Positions 18,178 through 27,213 of a stretch of 64,000 nt of DNA are shown piece after piece. The stretch is from NCBI GenBank assembly GCA_963745775.1, contig CAVUYY010000011.1, positions 285,008-349,007 of the forward strand, written 5' to 3'. The first letter of the stretch is position 1. Each line of letters begins with the position of its first letter. The notes beneath the pieces were generated by a model, which made no database searches, was not told where the DNA came from, and saw only the letters and a program-made list of their open reading frames with translations. The position numbers and the translations under genes were made by a program. This DNA is from Gaiellasilicea sp963745775. Lineage in GTDB: Bacteria > Actinomycetota > Thermoleophilia > Gaiellales > Gaiellaceae.

Positions 18178-19014
18178 TGGCGCTCGAGATCGATCTCTCC
18201 GGCCGCGTCGCGCTCGTCACCGGCGGCTCGCGCGGGCCTCGGCCGGGCCGATGCGCTGGCGCTCGCTCGGGCCGGCGCAGACGTCGTGATCGCGGACATC
18301 CAGGTCGAGTCGGACGAGTCCACCGACACCGCCGAGTCGTACGGCGTCCTCGCCCAGGTCGCGAAGGCGCAGGGGATCGTCTACACCGAGGCGACCGCGC
18401 AGGAGATCCAGGGCATGGGCCGCCGCTCCGCCGCGATCAAGTGCGACGTCACGGACCGCGACCAGGTCAAGGAGACGGTCGACCGCGTCGTCGAGGAATT
18501 CGGCTCCGTCGACATCCTGATCAACAACGCGGGCACCCTCGACCACGTCGGTCAGTTCACGGATCAGAACCCCGACCTCTGGGAGCGCGACCTTCGCGTC
18601 AACCTGACGGGCGGCTTCAACTGCGCGCAGGCGGTCTGGCCGCACATGAAGGAGCGGAAGTGGGGGCGCGTGATCAACATGGCCTCGGTCGCGGGCACGC
18701 TCGGGGGCTTCGGCCAGGCGAGCTACTCGACGACGAAGGCCGGCATCCTCGGCCTGACGCGCACGCTCGCGATGGAGGGCGGCCGGCACGGGATCACCTG
18801 CAACGCGATCGTGCCCGGGATCATCGGCACGGAGGCGTTCCACTTCGCGAACCCGGCGATGAACGAGCGGATCGCCAACCGGACCGTCTTCAAGCGGCCG
18901 GGCGAGCCGGACGACATCGCGAACGCGATCTGCTTCCTCTGCTCCGACCTCGCCGGCTACATCACCGGCGTGCAGCTGAACGTCAGCGGCGGCGTCGAGC
19001 TGTTCGTCTTCTGA
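18177..19014 (+). CDS. SDR oxidoreductase (3-hydroxyacyl-CoA/ACP dehydrogenase-like), one frameshift
   Basis: Short-chain dehydrogenase using NAD(P)H. The Rossmann motif VALVTGGSRG-LGRADALALA is split by one extra G at about 18236. NNAG (in DILINNAGTLDHVG), the catalytic Ser-Tyr-Lys set (NMASVAGTL, SYSTTKAG) and the C-terminal GYITGVQLNVSGG are all present. An insert between beta2 and beta3 (QVAKAQGIVYTEATAQEI) lengthens it to about 279 aa. Start ATG 18177 overlaps the dehydrogenase stop, so the two are co-translated; the pairing suggests beta-oxidation. Confidence 0.88.
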
Positions 19015-19051
19015 CGGTGTAGCGATCGGCACAACGTGGTATCGTCCCGGC

Positions 19052-19228
19052 ATGCTCAAGCGGATCGTGTTGCTCGTCGTGGTGGGCAGCTTCCTGGCTG
19101 TGCCGCCCGCGATCGCCAAGAGCTCGTCGACGACGGTGAAGGCGCCGGCCGTGAAGGTCGCGCCTGCAGCGAAGACCCATTCGGACGGCCAGTGTCCGTT
19201 CGATGCGGACGACGCAGCCGCGTACTAA
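19052..19228 (+). CDS. Small exported protein, 58 aa
   Basis: Begins MLKRIVLLVVVGSFLAVPPA with a signal-peptide cleavage site after AIA, then a short Ser/Thr/Ala/Lys-rich mature part ending GQCPFDADDAAAY. One Cys. TATCGT at 19040-19045 ends 6 nt before the ATG. No family recognised; codon use is GC-rich at third positions, which supports a real gene. Confidence 0.6.
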   Translation: MLKRIVLLVVVGSFLAVPPAIAKSSSTTVKAPAVKVAPAAKTHSDGQCPFDADDAAAY

Positions 19229-19253
19229 CGCCGACGAGCCAAAGGATCGCAGC

Positions 19254-20435
19254 GTGACGTCTCCGGCCGAGGCGGCGGTGGCCCCGGCTGGGATCTCGTT
19301 CGACTTGACCCCGGAGCAGCGCGAGCTCCAGGCGCTCGCGCACAAGTTCGCGGAGCGGGAGCTGCGGCCGATCGCACGGGAGTGGGACGAGCGGGAGGAC
19401 TGCCCGCCGGAGCTGCTCGCCAAGGCGGCAGCGCTCGGGCTCACCTCACACGCGATCCCGGCCGAATACGGCGGCGGCGGGGTCTCGGCCGTCACCTCCG
19501 CGCTCGTCTCCGAAGAGCTTTCCTGGGGTTGCGCCGGCCTCGCCGCGCCGATCGGCGCAACCATGTTTCCGGTCCGGCCGCTCCTCCACGCAGGCACCGA
19601 CGCTCAGAAGGAGCGGTGGCTGCCGCGCCTCGCCTCCGAGGAGGGCTGCCTCGCCGCGATCGCGTTCACGGAGCCGGGCGCCGGCTCGGATGTCTCGGGC
19701 ATCCAGGCAACGGCGCGCCGTGAGGGCGACGAGTACGTCCTGAACGGCGAGAAGTGCTACATCACGAATGGCGGGATCGCCGAGCTGACCATCGTCTTCG
19801 CCCGCCTTGAACAAGATGGGCTCGACGGCGGGATCACCGCGTTTCTCGTCGAGGCCGGCGATCCAGGCGTCAGCGCCGGACGGAAGGAGCCCAAGCTCGG
19901 CCTCCGGGCGTCCCACACCGGCTCGATCCTCTTCGACGAGGCGCGGCTCCCGGCCGATCGCCTGCTCGGCGAGGAGGGCGAGGGCTTCGCGATCGCGATG
20001 GACTTCTTCATGCACTCGCGGCCGCAGGTCGCCGCCGAGGCGCTCGGGATCGCGCGCGCCGCATTCGAGTACGCGACCGCGTACGCGAACGAGCGGCACG
20101 CCTTCGGGAAGCCGCTGATCGCGAAGCAGGGCGTCTCCTTCAAGCTCGCCGAGATGGCGATCGGCGTCGAGGCCTCGCGCCTCCTGATCTGGCGCGCCGC
20201 CGCGGCGCTCGACGCCGGCGAGGATGCGGGCCTCCTCGGTTCGATGGCCAAGGCGTTCGCGGCCGATACGGCAATGAGCGTGACGACGGAAGCCGTTCAG
20301 GTTCTGGGCGGCGCCGGGATCATGCGCGACCATCCGGTCGAGAAGTGGCTACGCGACGCGAAGGTGCTCCAGATCGTCGAGGGCACCTCCGAGATCCAGC
20401 GCCACGTGATCGTCCAGTACCTCCGCACTCGCTAA
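19254..20435 (+). CDS. Acyl-CoA dehydrogenase
   Basis: About 393 aa from GTG 19254, preceded by AAAGGA. FAD-dependent desaturation of acyl-CoA. Motifs: AIAFTEPGAGSDVSGIQATA, YVLNGEKCYITNGG, VLGGAGIMRDHPVEKWLRDA, and LQIVEGTSEIQRHVIVQYL. Here Val replaces the Tyr that precedes EGT in the other two enzymes of this window. The frame is intact. Substrate unknown. No TetR palindrome precedes it, so it may be regulated separately from the 16.99-kb operon. Confidence 0.93.
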   Translation: MTSPAEAAVAPAGISFDLTPEQRELQALAHKFAERELRPIAREWDEREDCPPELLAKAAALGLTSHAIPAEYGGGGVSAVTSALVSEELSWGCAGLAAPIGATMFPVRPLLHAGTDAQKERWLPRLASEEGCLAAIAFTEPGAGSDVSGIQATARREGDEYVLNGEKCYITNGGIAELTIVFARLEQDGLDGGITAFLVEAGDPGVSAGRKEPKLGLRASHTGSILFDEARLPADRLLGEEGEGFAIAMDFFMHSRPQVAAEALGIARAAFEYATAYANERHAFGKPLIAKQGVSFKLAEMAIGVEASRLLIWRAAAALDAGEDAGLLGSMAKAFAADTAMSVTTEAVQVLGGAGIMRDHPVEKWLRDAKVLQIVEGTSEIQRHVIVQYLRTR

Positions 20436-20468
20436 CCACATTTCGACAAACGACGAAAAGCTCGCGGC

Positions 20469-20474
20469 TACACT
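20469..20474 (+). promoter_or_regulatory. -10 box, leaderless type, before VanW gene
   Basis: TACACT ends 7 nt before the TTG start at 20482; no ribosome-binding site between. Confidence 0.35.
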
Positions 20475-20481
20475 CGACGGC

Positions 20482-22372
20482 TTGCGCCTCGAAGCGACAT
20501 CGGTCAGCGCGCCCGCAGCCGAAGGTCGGTCGGCGCGGGTGCTCATCCGCGCACTCGTGGTCGCCGCAGTCCTGGTCGCGGTGCTCACGGCACTCGTCGG
20601 GCTCGTCTTCGCCGGCTCCACCGTCCGGGTGGCCGAGGGGATCACGATCGCCGGCGTCGACGTCGGCGGGCTGACCGAGACCGAGGCTCGAGCCCTGCTC
20701 GAGCGCCGCGCCGCTCCGGCGGCGCGCGTGCCGATCGTGTTCACGGTCGGGGAGCAGCGCTTCGCGATCAAGTCCGCGACGCTCGGCGTCGAGCCCGACT
20801 GGTCTGCCGCCCTCGCCACCGCGCTGAGGGAGGGCTCCGGCTTCGCCCCCGTGCGCGGCTACAAACGCCTGCAGAGCCGCTTCCTCGGCACCGACATCGT
20901 GCCGCCCGTGCGGGTCTACACAGCCGCGCTCGAGTACAAGCTCGGGCAGATCGCGGACGCGGTCGACCGACGTCACGTCGAGGCGAAGCTCGTTCGCCGC
21001 GGTCTCGCCGTGGCGGTGGTCCCAGGCCAGGTCGGTCGGACGCTCGAGCGCAAGGCGGCCGCCAACACGATCGTCCGCGCCCTCGCCGGCCTCGAGCGCG
21101 GCAAGCCCGTCGCGCTTCCCGTCGTCGTCGATCCGATCGACGTCACAGCCGCCGATCTCGCTCTGGTTGCGAAGCAGGCTCGCGTCGCTCTGTCGGCGCC
21201 CGTGCGGCTCGTCTACGGGGAGACCCGGTGGAAGCTGCCTCGCTGGCGGCTGGCGCAGCTGATCGAGCTTCCGAGCGGCTCCTCGACGAGGCTCTCGATC
21301 GCCGGCAAGCAGGCCGACGCCTGGTTCGCGCGGTTGCGCAAGCGGGTCGACCGTGCCCCGGCCGACGCGAGGTTCGCCACGTCGTCGGGAGCGATCTCGA
21401 TCGTCCCGAGCAAGCCCGGCCTCGCGGTCGAGGTGCCGGCAACTGCCGCGGCCATCCTCGCCGCGGCCGTCTCGCCGTCGAATCGAACGGCGCAACTCGT
21501 GGTCGGGACCAGCGAGCCGAAGCTGACGACGGCTGACGCCAGGGGACTCGGAATCGAGCGGCGGCTCGGCACCTATACGACGCTCGAATGCGGGCACGTA
21601 CAACCGGATCACGAACCTCCGGCGGGCGATCGAGCTCCTGAGCGGCGCGCTCGTCGCGCCGGGCGCCACCTTCTCCTTCAACGACCGGGTCGGCCCGCGC
21701 ACGGTCGAGCGCGGGTTCCTGCCCGCGCCGGTGATCATCCGAGACGAGTACGAGGAGGACGTCGGCGGCGGCGTCTCCCAGGTCGCCACGACCGTCTTCA
21801 ACGCGGCGTGGGAGAGCGGGGTCAAGGTCGCCGAGCGCAATCCGCACTCGCTCTACATCAGCCGCTACCAGCTCGGCCGCGACGCAACCGTCAACTTCCC
21901 CGACCTCGACCTCAAGTTCGTCAACGACACGCCGAAGTGGATCCTCGTCGCCGCGAGCTGGGACGGGGGAGGCATCACGGTCTCCCTCTACGGCGGCGGG
22001 CCCGGAGCGCCGCGTCGTGAGCGGCGAGGGGACGATGAAGGTCACGGGGCCGGCCCGCCTGCGCAAGCACGCCGGATCCGACGCTCGAGGTCGGCACGGA
22101 AGTCGTCGAGGAGGAGGGATCCGAGGCGCGCGCCACGAGCGTCACGCGAACGGTCTACGACGCGAGGTGGCTCCGTCCTCCACGACGAGACGTGGAACAC
22201 CTCCTATCGAGGCGAGTACCGGATCGTCCGGGTCGGGACGAAGCCGAAGCCGGCTCCGAAGCCCAAGCCGAAGGATCCACCGCCGCCGACTGCACCGACG
22301 ACGACCGCTCCGACGACGACGGCTCCGACGACGACCGCGCCCGAGGATCCGCCGGTCACGACTCTGCCTTAG
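20482..22372 (+). CDS. VanW-family wall protein with G5-like domain, several frameshifts
   Basis: Membrane-anchored surface protein. One N-terminal helix (IRALVVAAVLVAVLTALVG) is followed by two peptidoglycan-binding-4-like repeats (EGITIAGVDVGGLTETEAR near the start of the first). Next comes a VanW domain (GATFSFNDRVGPRTVERGFL, GGGVSQVATTVFNAAW), then a G5-like stretch (SGEGTMKVTGPARLRKHA) and a Pro/Thr tail with TTTAP repeats. Frames shift near 21588 (extra G), about 22012, about 22070 and about 22172. VanW proteins are linked to cell-wall metabolism; the activity is unknown. The end overlaps the opposite thioesterase by 17 bp. Confidence 0.85.
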
Positions 22373-22766
22373 CCACCGCCTCGACGAACCAGGCGGGGAC
22401 GCGGGTGGGCCGTCGAGTCAGGGCGTCCACGGTGGCGTGCGAAGTCGAGCCTTCCGCGATCAGCTCCGAGCTTCGCTCGATCGCGTACTCGTAGCGGAAG
22501 CGAGCGCCGCGGAGGTCGACGCAGCGCGTCCAGATCCGTAGCCGGTCGTCGAAGTACGCCGCTTGCCGGTAGGCAAGCTGCACCTCGGTCGTCAGCGCCT
22601 CGATTCCCTCGGCCCGGATCGAGAGATATCCGCCCGCGTGCTCAGCCAGATACGCGACGCGCGCGACCTCGAGCCAGACCACGAACGAGGCGTGATGAGC
22701 GATCCCCTGCGCGTCCGTCTCGGCGAAGCGGACGGACACCTCGGTCGAGAAGTTGAAGCCCTCCAT
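22356..22766 (-). CDS. Acyl-CoA thioesterase (hot-dog, YbgC-like)
   Basis: 136-aa hot-dog fold thioesterase of the 4-hydroxybenzoyl-CoA/YbgC type. The active-site segment is VRFAETDAQGIAHHASFVVW with the catalytic Asp in TDAQG; the central helix follows (LEVARVAYLAEHAG). Hydrolyses short or aromatic acyl-CoA; substrate not predictable. Frame intact; divergent from the sirtuin. Confidence 0.9.
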   Translation of the reverse strand: MEGFNFSTEVSVRFAETDAQGIAHHASFVVWLEVARVAYLAEHAGGYLSIRAEGIEALTTEVQLAYRQAAYFDDRLRIWTRCVDLRGARFRYEYAIERSSELIAEGSTSHATVDALTRRPTRVPAWFVEAVAKAES

Positions 22767-22777
22767 CCGACCAACCC

Positions 22778-22783
22778 TACGAT
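22778..22783 (+). promoter_or_regulatory. -10 box, leaderless type, before sirtuin
   Basis: TACGAT ends 6 nt before GTG 22790; no ribosome-binding site between. Confidence 0.4.
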
Positions 22784-22789
22784 TGGCGC

Positions 22790-23524
22790 GTGACGCCCGC
22801 GCTTCTGGCCGACCGGATCCGCCGCGCTCAGCCGTGCGTCGTCCTGACCGGAGCGGGCGTCTCCACGGAGAGCGGGATCCCGGACTTTCGCTCGCGCGAG
22901 GGGGTCTGGGCGAGTTACGACCCGGCGGAGGTGGCGAGCCTCGACGGCTTCCGGCGCGACCCGGCCCGCGTCTGGGAGTTCTACGCGCGGCGGCTCGCGG
23001 TTCACGCCGAGGCCGAGCCGAACGACGCCCATCGCGCGCTCGCGCGGCTCGAGGAGCTCGGGCTCGTGGAGGCGGTCGTGACCCAGAACGTCGACGGCCT
23101 CCATCAGCGCGCGGGCTCTCGGAACGTCGTCGAGGTGCACGGCTCCATCCGCAGCGCCGTGTGCACGAGCTGCCACGCTCAGGCCGGCGCGGAGCGGGTT
23201 CTCGCCGGCCTCCCGCTACCGACGTGCGAGTGCGGCGAGATCCTGAAGCCGGGCGTCGTGCTCTTCGGCGAGCTGCTGCCGGTCGCCGCGCTCGAGTACG
23301 CGACCGCCCTCGCCAGGCAAGCCCGGCTGCTGCTCGTCGTCGGCTCGACGCTCGAGGTCTATCCCGTAGCAGGGCTGCCGCTCGAGACGCTCCGGACGGG
23401 TGGCACGCTCGCGATCGTCAATCGCGGCCCGACTGCGCTCGACGCGGAGGCCGAGCTCCGGCTCGAGGGGAACGCCGCGACGATCCTCCGCGAGATCCTC
23501 GCGGAGCTCGAGAACGGGCGCTAG
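22790..23524 (+). CDS. cobB: Sir2-family NAD-dependent protein deacylase
   Basis: 244-aa sirtuin that removes acyl groups from lysines using NAD. Motifs in order: VVLTGAGVSTESGIPDFRSR (NAD), TQNVDGLHQRAGS with catalytic His in VEVHGSIRSAVC, zinc Cys pairs in CTSCH and CECGE (the second pair spaced C-x-C), LKPGVVLFGELLP and LLLVVGSTLEVYPVAGLP. In metabolism the family reactivates acyl-CoA synthetases, which fits this neighbourhood, but that link is inference. Frame intact. Confidence 0.95.
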   Translation: MTPALLADRIRRAQPCVVLTGAGVSTESGIPDFRSREGVWASYDPAEVASLDGFRRDPARVWEFYARRLAVHAEAEPNDAHRALARLEELGLVEAVVTQNVDGLHQRAGSRNVVEVHGSIRSAVCTSCHAQAGAERVLAGLPLPTCECGEILKPGVVLFGELLPVAALEYATALARQARLLLVVGSTLEVYPVAGLPLETLRTGGTLAIVNRGPTALDAEAELRLEGNAATILREILAELENGR

Positions 23525-23685
23525 GCTGCCGCGCGCCTGAGCGGGCGTTCGCCGAGAACCCGCCGGCAGTCCGAGCACTGCGTGCGCTCGATCTCGTACG
23601 GGATCCCTGCGTGCTGGCTCAGGACGTGCGTGGTGACGGCCTTGTGCCTGTGCAGCGGGCGCTTCCGGTGCAACGAGACGGTCAT
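23521..23685 (-). CDS. Small basic protein with CxxC, 54 aa
   Basis: MTVSLHRKRPLHRHKAVTTH at the start and IERTQCSDCRRVLGERPLRR near the end; His- and Arg-rich with one CxxC pair that could bind zinc with nearby histidines. AAGGAG precedes ATG 23685 with good spacing. It overlaps the sirtuin stop by 4 bp on the other strand. No family recognised. Confidence 0.55.
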   Translation of the reverse strand: MTVSLHRKRPLHRHKAVTTHVLSQHAGIPYEIERTQCSDCRRVLGERPLRRAAA

Positions 23686-23838
23686 CGCTCCTTCACGGTA
23701 CTGATCGCTCCTGACGTCGCATCCTCCAAAGGTGTGACTTTTCTGTGAAACCTTCGTAAGTCGACCCAAGGAGCCTCGACTGGGGAATTAGACGCCGGAG
23801 CAGGCAGAAAGACAGCTCCTGATCGCGGCGTCGGCCGC

Positions 23839-23844
23839 TAGACT
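23839..23844 (+). promoter_or_regulatory. -10 box, leaderless type
   Basis: TAGACT ends 6 nt before ATG 23851; no ribosome-binding site between. Confidence 0.4.
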
Positions 23845-23850
23845 CCACGC

Positions 23851-24185
23851 ATGGCCACTCAGTCGAGCGAAACCCAGTCCGAAAGAAACCCAGTCCAAGG
23901 ACGCCCAGTCCAAGGATCTCTTCGCGCGCGTCCAGGTTCTCGGCGAGGAGGCGCTGCACAAGCTCGCGGATGTCCCCGGCGGCTCGAGGCTGGTCGAGAT
24001 GGCGAACCAGTCGCGCGCCCGCCTCGACGAGATGCAGAGGCGTCTCCGCGGTCTCGACGTGCTCGAGCAGCGCGTCGAGGAGCTCGAGCAGCGGCTCGAC
24101 GAAGCTGGAGACCGGCGCGACGTCGAGCAAGGCGGCGGCCGTCGCGAAGAAGCCGGCCGTCCCGCGCAAGCCTCCGGCCGAGTAG
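23851..24185 (+). CDS. Coiled-coil protein with Lys/Ala/Pro tail, two frameshifts
   Basis: About 110 aa. A hydrophilic start (MATQSSETQS) is followed by DLFARVQVLGEEALHKLADV and a leucine-zipper-like coil (RLRGLDVLEQRVEELEQRL). The C-terminal tail SSKAAAVAKKPAVPRKPPAE is in another frame whose third positions are all G or C, so I take it as the true end. Frames need one A removed near 23884 and one change near 24100. Similar in style to phasin-like or nucleoid-associated small proteins, but not assignable. Confidence 0.6.
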
Positions 24186-24189
24186 TCGA

Positions 24190-25098
24190 CTAGGCGGGCA
24201 CGCGGACGCGAAGCGCGCCCGGCGCGATCTCGAAGCGCACCGGGGTCGTGCCCGGCTGCTCTCCGTCGAGCTCGATCGGAAGCGGGACGTCTGCATCGAC
24301 CGTGACCGTCGAGCCGCGAAGCAGCTCGGCCTTCGGATGCGGAAGATGCTTGCCCCAGAAGGTCTTCGGCAGCGTCGTCAGGAGGTCGCGCTTCGTCAGG
24401 TCTCCGATCGTGAGCACGTCGAAGAGCCCGTCGTCCGGCTCCGCGTCCGGGCAGATCTTCATCCCGCCCCCGAACGAGCGCCCGTTGGCGACGACGACGT
24501 CGTGCATCCGGCCGCCGCGGATCTCGTCGTCGACCGAGAGCCGCACCTCGGAGTTCTGCCAGCGCGAGAAGACGGCGAGCGTCGCAGCGAGGTAGGACAC
24601 CTTGCCGCCGAGAACCTTCGTCGTCTCGTTCGCGCGTTTCGCGATCGCCCCGCTCATCCCGGCGCTCGCCACGTTGGCGAAGTAGGACTCCGCCTCGGTG
24701 CCGTCCCAGGCGCGGTAGCGGACGCGGCCGAGATCGATCGTCCTGGCGGTGCCCGTCAGGGCCACGTCGATCGCGCCGTCGAGCGCGTGTGGGATCCCGT
24801 AGGTGCGGACGAAGTCCCAGCCCGTCCCACGTGCGATCACGGCGATCTCGACGTCCGGCAGGTCGTGGATCCCGTTCGCGACCTCGTTGACCGAGCCGTC
24901 GCCCCCGACGACGACGAGCAGCGACGCACCGCCGAGAGCGGCATCGCGCGCGAGCGTCCCGAGGTGACCTTGCCGCTCGGAGACGAAAGTGTCGCCGACG
25001 AGGCCGCGCGTCGCCGCCCGGCGAGCGAGCTCGGGCCAGCGCTTTCCCGTCGCCCCGTTCGCGGAGGCCGGGTTGACGAGGAAGACGGTGTCGCTAAT
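24190..25098 (-). CDS. Diacylglycerol/lipid kinase (YegS/DagK-like)
   Basis: About 302-aa lipid kinase; phosphorylates diacylglycerol-type lipids using ATP. Begins SDTVFLVNPASANGATGKRW; the nucleotide motif VVVGGDGSVNEVANGIHDL and the C-terminal segments RTYGIPHALDGAIDVALTG and FGGGMKICPDAEPDDGLFDV are typical. The frame is continuous, but no ATG/GTG/TTG precedes this N-terminus. ATT at 25098-25096 overlaps the TAG stop of the upstream phosphorylase gene, so translation may start at ATT, or the ATG was lost to a base error. Confidence 0.87.
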   Translation of the reverse strand: MSDTVFLVNPASANGATGKRWPELARRAATRGLVGDTFVSERQGHLGTLARDAALGGASLLVVVGGDGSVNEVANGIHDLPDVEIAVIARGTGWDFVRTYGIPHALDGAIDVALTGTARTIDLGRVRYRAWDGTEAESYFANVASAGMSGAIAKRANETTKVLGGKVSYLAATLAVFSRWQNSEVRLSVDDEIRGGRMHDVVVANGRSFGGGMKICPDAEPDDGLFDVLTIGDLTKRDLLTTLPKTFWGKHLPHPKAELLRGSTVTVDADVPLPIELDGEQPGTTPVRFEIAPGALRVRVPA

Positions 25099-25806
25099 GA
25101 GCGGCGGTGGCGGTGGCCAGCGCCACGCGCGTCATCCGGTCGACTGCGGCCTTCATCTCGTCGTCGGAGATCCGCTTGAACTCGCCTTCGACGACGATGT
25201 CCGAGACGACGAGCAGGCAGCCGGCCTCGACGCCGCGAATCGCGCCCACCGTGAAGAGCGCCGCGGCCTCCATCTCGACCGCGAGCACGCCGCGCTTCGA
25301 CCAACGCTCGTACTGGCCCTCGTCCGGGTTGTAGAAGAGGTCGCTGGAGACGATCGGGCCGACGTGCATCGACTGGCCGAGCCCCTTGGCCACGTGGACG
25401 GCGCCGTGGATCAGCTCCCAGCTCGCCGTCGGGCAGTGCGGCTCGTTGCCGACGAGGTGCATCGCGGTCGAGTCGGCGGCGACGGCCGAGATCGCGACGA
25501 TCATGTCGCCGAGCGCGTGATGGGGCTGGAGCCCGCCGCAGGTGCCGACGCGAAGCAGCTTCTTGACGCCGAGCTGGATCAGCTCCTCGAAGACGATCGT
25601 CGCGCCGGGACAGCCCATGCCCGTCCCCTGGACGGAGACCGGCTTCCCTTCGTAGGTGCCCGTGTAGCCGAGAAGGCCACGCTCCGAGTTCCGCTGCTGG
25701 ACGTCCTCGAGATAGGTCTCGGCGATGTACTTCGCCCGCAGCGGGTCGCCCGGTAGCAGGCACGCCTCGGCGTACTCGCCCGGCTCGGCTCGACGTGAAT
25801 CGGCAT
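25094..25806 (-). CDS. deoD: Purine-nucleoside phosphorylase (DeoD type), one frameshift
   Basis: Hexameric PNP/uridine phosphorylase family: nucleoside plus phosphate to base plus ribose-1-phosphate. Start ATG 25806 gives MPIHV; restoring one C (GTCCGA for GTCGA) joins it to RAEPGEYAEACLLPGDPLRA. Motifs: GTGMGCPGATIV and LLRVGTCGGLQ (phosphate and ribose sites), SKRGVLAVEMEAAALFTVGA (purine/ribose), and VVSDIVVEGEF with the catalytic Asp. About 237 aa, normal for DeoD. Forms an operon with the lipid kinase. Confidence 0.92.
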
Positions 25807-25838
25807 CCGGGAGGAATCTATACGGCAGGATCCGGGCG

Positions 25839-26618
25839 ATGGCGCACCTCGTCGAGCCCGAGCTGGCCCAGATCCTCGAGTACTGCGCCGTGGATCCGGT
25901 CGAGCGCGTCTTCCTCGAGGACGTCGCGCGCCGAGGGCTCGGCCGCTTCGTAGGGCTGGAGGAGGACGGCCGGCTCGTCGGGCTCTGCCATACCGGCGCC
26001 AATGTCGTTCCCTCCGGCCGGGACTGCGGCGTGTTCGCCGGGGCCGCCGCCAAGGCCCGGGCGCGGATGCTGATCGGCGAGCAACGCGCGGTCGGCGAGC
26101 TCTGGGATGCTCTCTCCGGAAGGCTCCAGCCGCCGCGTGAGGACCGGCCGGGACAACCGGTGTACGTGACCGTGGACGCTCCCGAGCCGGGTGGCACAGG
26201 GCTACGGGCAGCCGTCGCGGCAGATCTGCCGCTGCTCGTGCCCGCCTGCGCCGCCGCCCACGAGGTCGAGCTCGGCGTCGACCCGCTCAGGCGCGACGCC
26301 GAGGGATTCCGGTGGCGCACCCGGAGCCAGATCGAGGAGGGCCGCTCGTGGGTCTGGGAGGAGGACGGCGTGATCCTCTTCAAGGCCGAGGCCTCCGCGT
26401 GGACGCCGTCGGCGGTTCAGCTCCAGCAGGTCTGGACGGATCCGGAGGCGCGCGGCAAGGGGCGGGCCTCTGCGGGGCTGCGCGACCTGCTCACGCTGCT
26501 CCTCGAGCGGGTCCCGCGCGTCTGTCTGTTCGTGCGAGCGGAGAACGACGCGGCGATCGGGCTCTACGAGACGGTGGGAATGACGCGCGCGCTCGAGTAC
26601 CGATCCGTCCTGCTGTGA
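25839..26618 (+). CDS. GNAT acetyltransferase with DUF4081 N-domain
   Basis: 259 aa. The N-terminal half (RGLGRFVGLEEDGRLVGLCH, GANVVPSGRDCGVFAGAA) matches the DUF4081 domain fused to GNAT in Actinobacteria. The C-terminal half is a GNAT domain with VWTDPEARGKGRASAGLRDL (acetyl-CoA loop) and NDAAIGLYETVGMTRALEY. Cytoplasmic N-acetyltransferase, substrate unknown. Intact frame. The stop overlaps the next start (GTGA). Confidence 0.9.
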   Translation: MAHLVEPELAQILEYCAVDPVERVFLEDVARRGLGRFVGLEEDGRLVGLCHTGANVVPSGRDCGVFAGAAAKARARMLIGEQRAVGELWDALSGRLQPPREDRPGQPVYVTVDAPEPGGTGLRAAVAADLPLLVPACAAAHEVELGVDPLRRDAEGFRWRTRSQIEEGRSWVWEEDGVILFKAEASAWTPSAVQLQQVWTDPEARGKGRASAGLRDLLTLLLERVPRVCLFVRAENDAAIGLYETVGMTRALEYRSVLL

Positions 26619-27213
26619 GAGAGCTCTTCGTCGCGCGGCACGCTGAGAGCGAGCTCAACCTCGAGAACGTGCTCAACGGCGATCCGGCTCTCGCGGTCGG
26701 CCTGACGGCTCGAGGCGAGGAGCAGGCGCGCGCGCTCGGCGCCGCGGTCGGGCACGGTCGACCTCGCCGCGCACACGCGGCTTCGCGAGGACCCGGGTCA
26801 CGGCCGAGCTCGCGTGGCCCGAGGCGCCGCTGCTCGAGGTGCCGGAGCTCGACGAGATCCGGTTCGGGCGCTGGGAAGGGACGCGCTTCGGCGACGGCTA
26901 CGAGTGCGTGGGCGCGATCGGCAGGTCCGGAGGACGGCCTGTCCCGGCGGCGGTGAGAGCCGGGTCGAGGCCGCGCGGCGCTATGCGAGCGGCTTCCGCC
27001 TGCTGCTCGGAGCGTCCGGAGGCGCGGCTCGCGCTCGTCGCCCACGGCGCCCAGATTCGCTACCTCCTCCTGGCCGTCAGCGGCTCGCCTCCCGCGCGGA
27101 TCCTGGAGCACGTTCCGCCCGCGGAGCCCTACAGAGTCGATCTCGACGAGCTCGGCCGAGCGATCGAGCTGCTCGAAGCCTGGGCCGCCGCACCGGAGTT
27201 CGCGCCAGAATGA
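26615..27213 (+). CDS. Histidine phosphatase (phosphoglycerate mutase-like), multiple frameshifts
   Basis: Begins GTG 26615 as VRELFVARHAESELNLENVL, with the RHAE phospho-acceptor motif, and ends ALVAHGAQIRYLLLAVSG (second catalytic His) before DLDELGRAIELLEAW. Between these the frame changes at least four times (about 26751, 26782, 26935, 27007), each by one base. Whether this is a true pseudogene or poor sequence is unclear; the protein is readable throughout, which favours error. GTGA overlap upstream and ATGA overlap with tilS suggest translational coupling. Confidence 0.8.
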
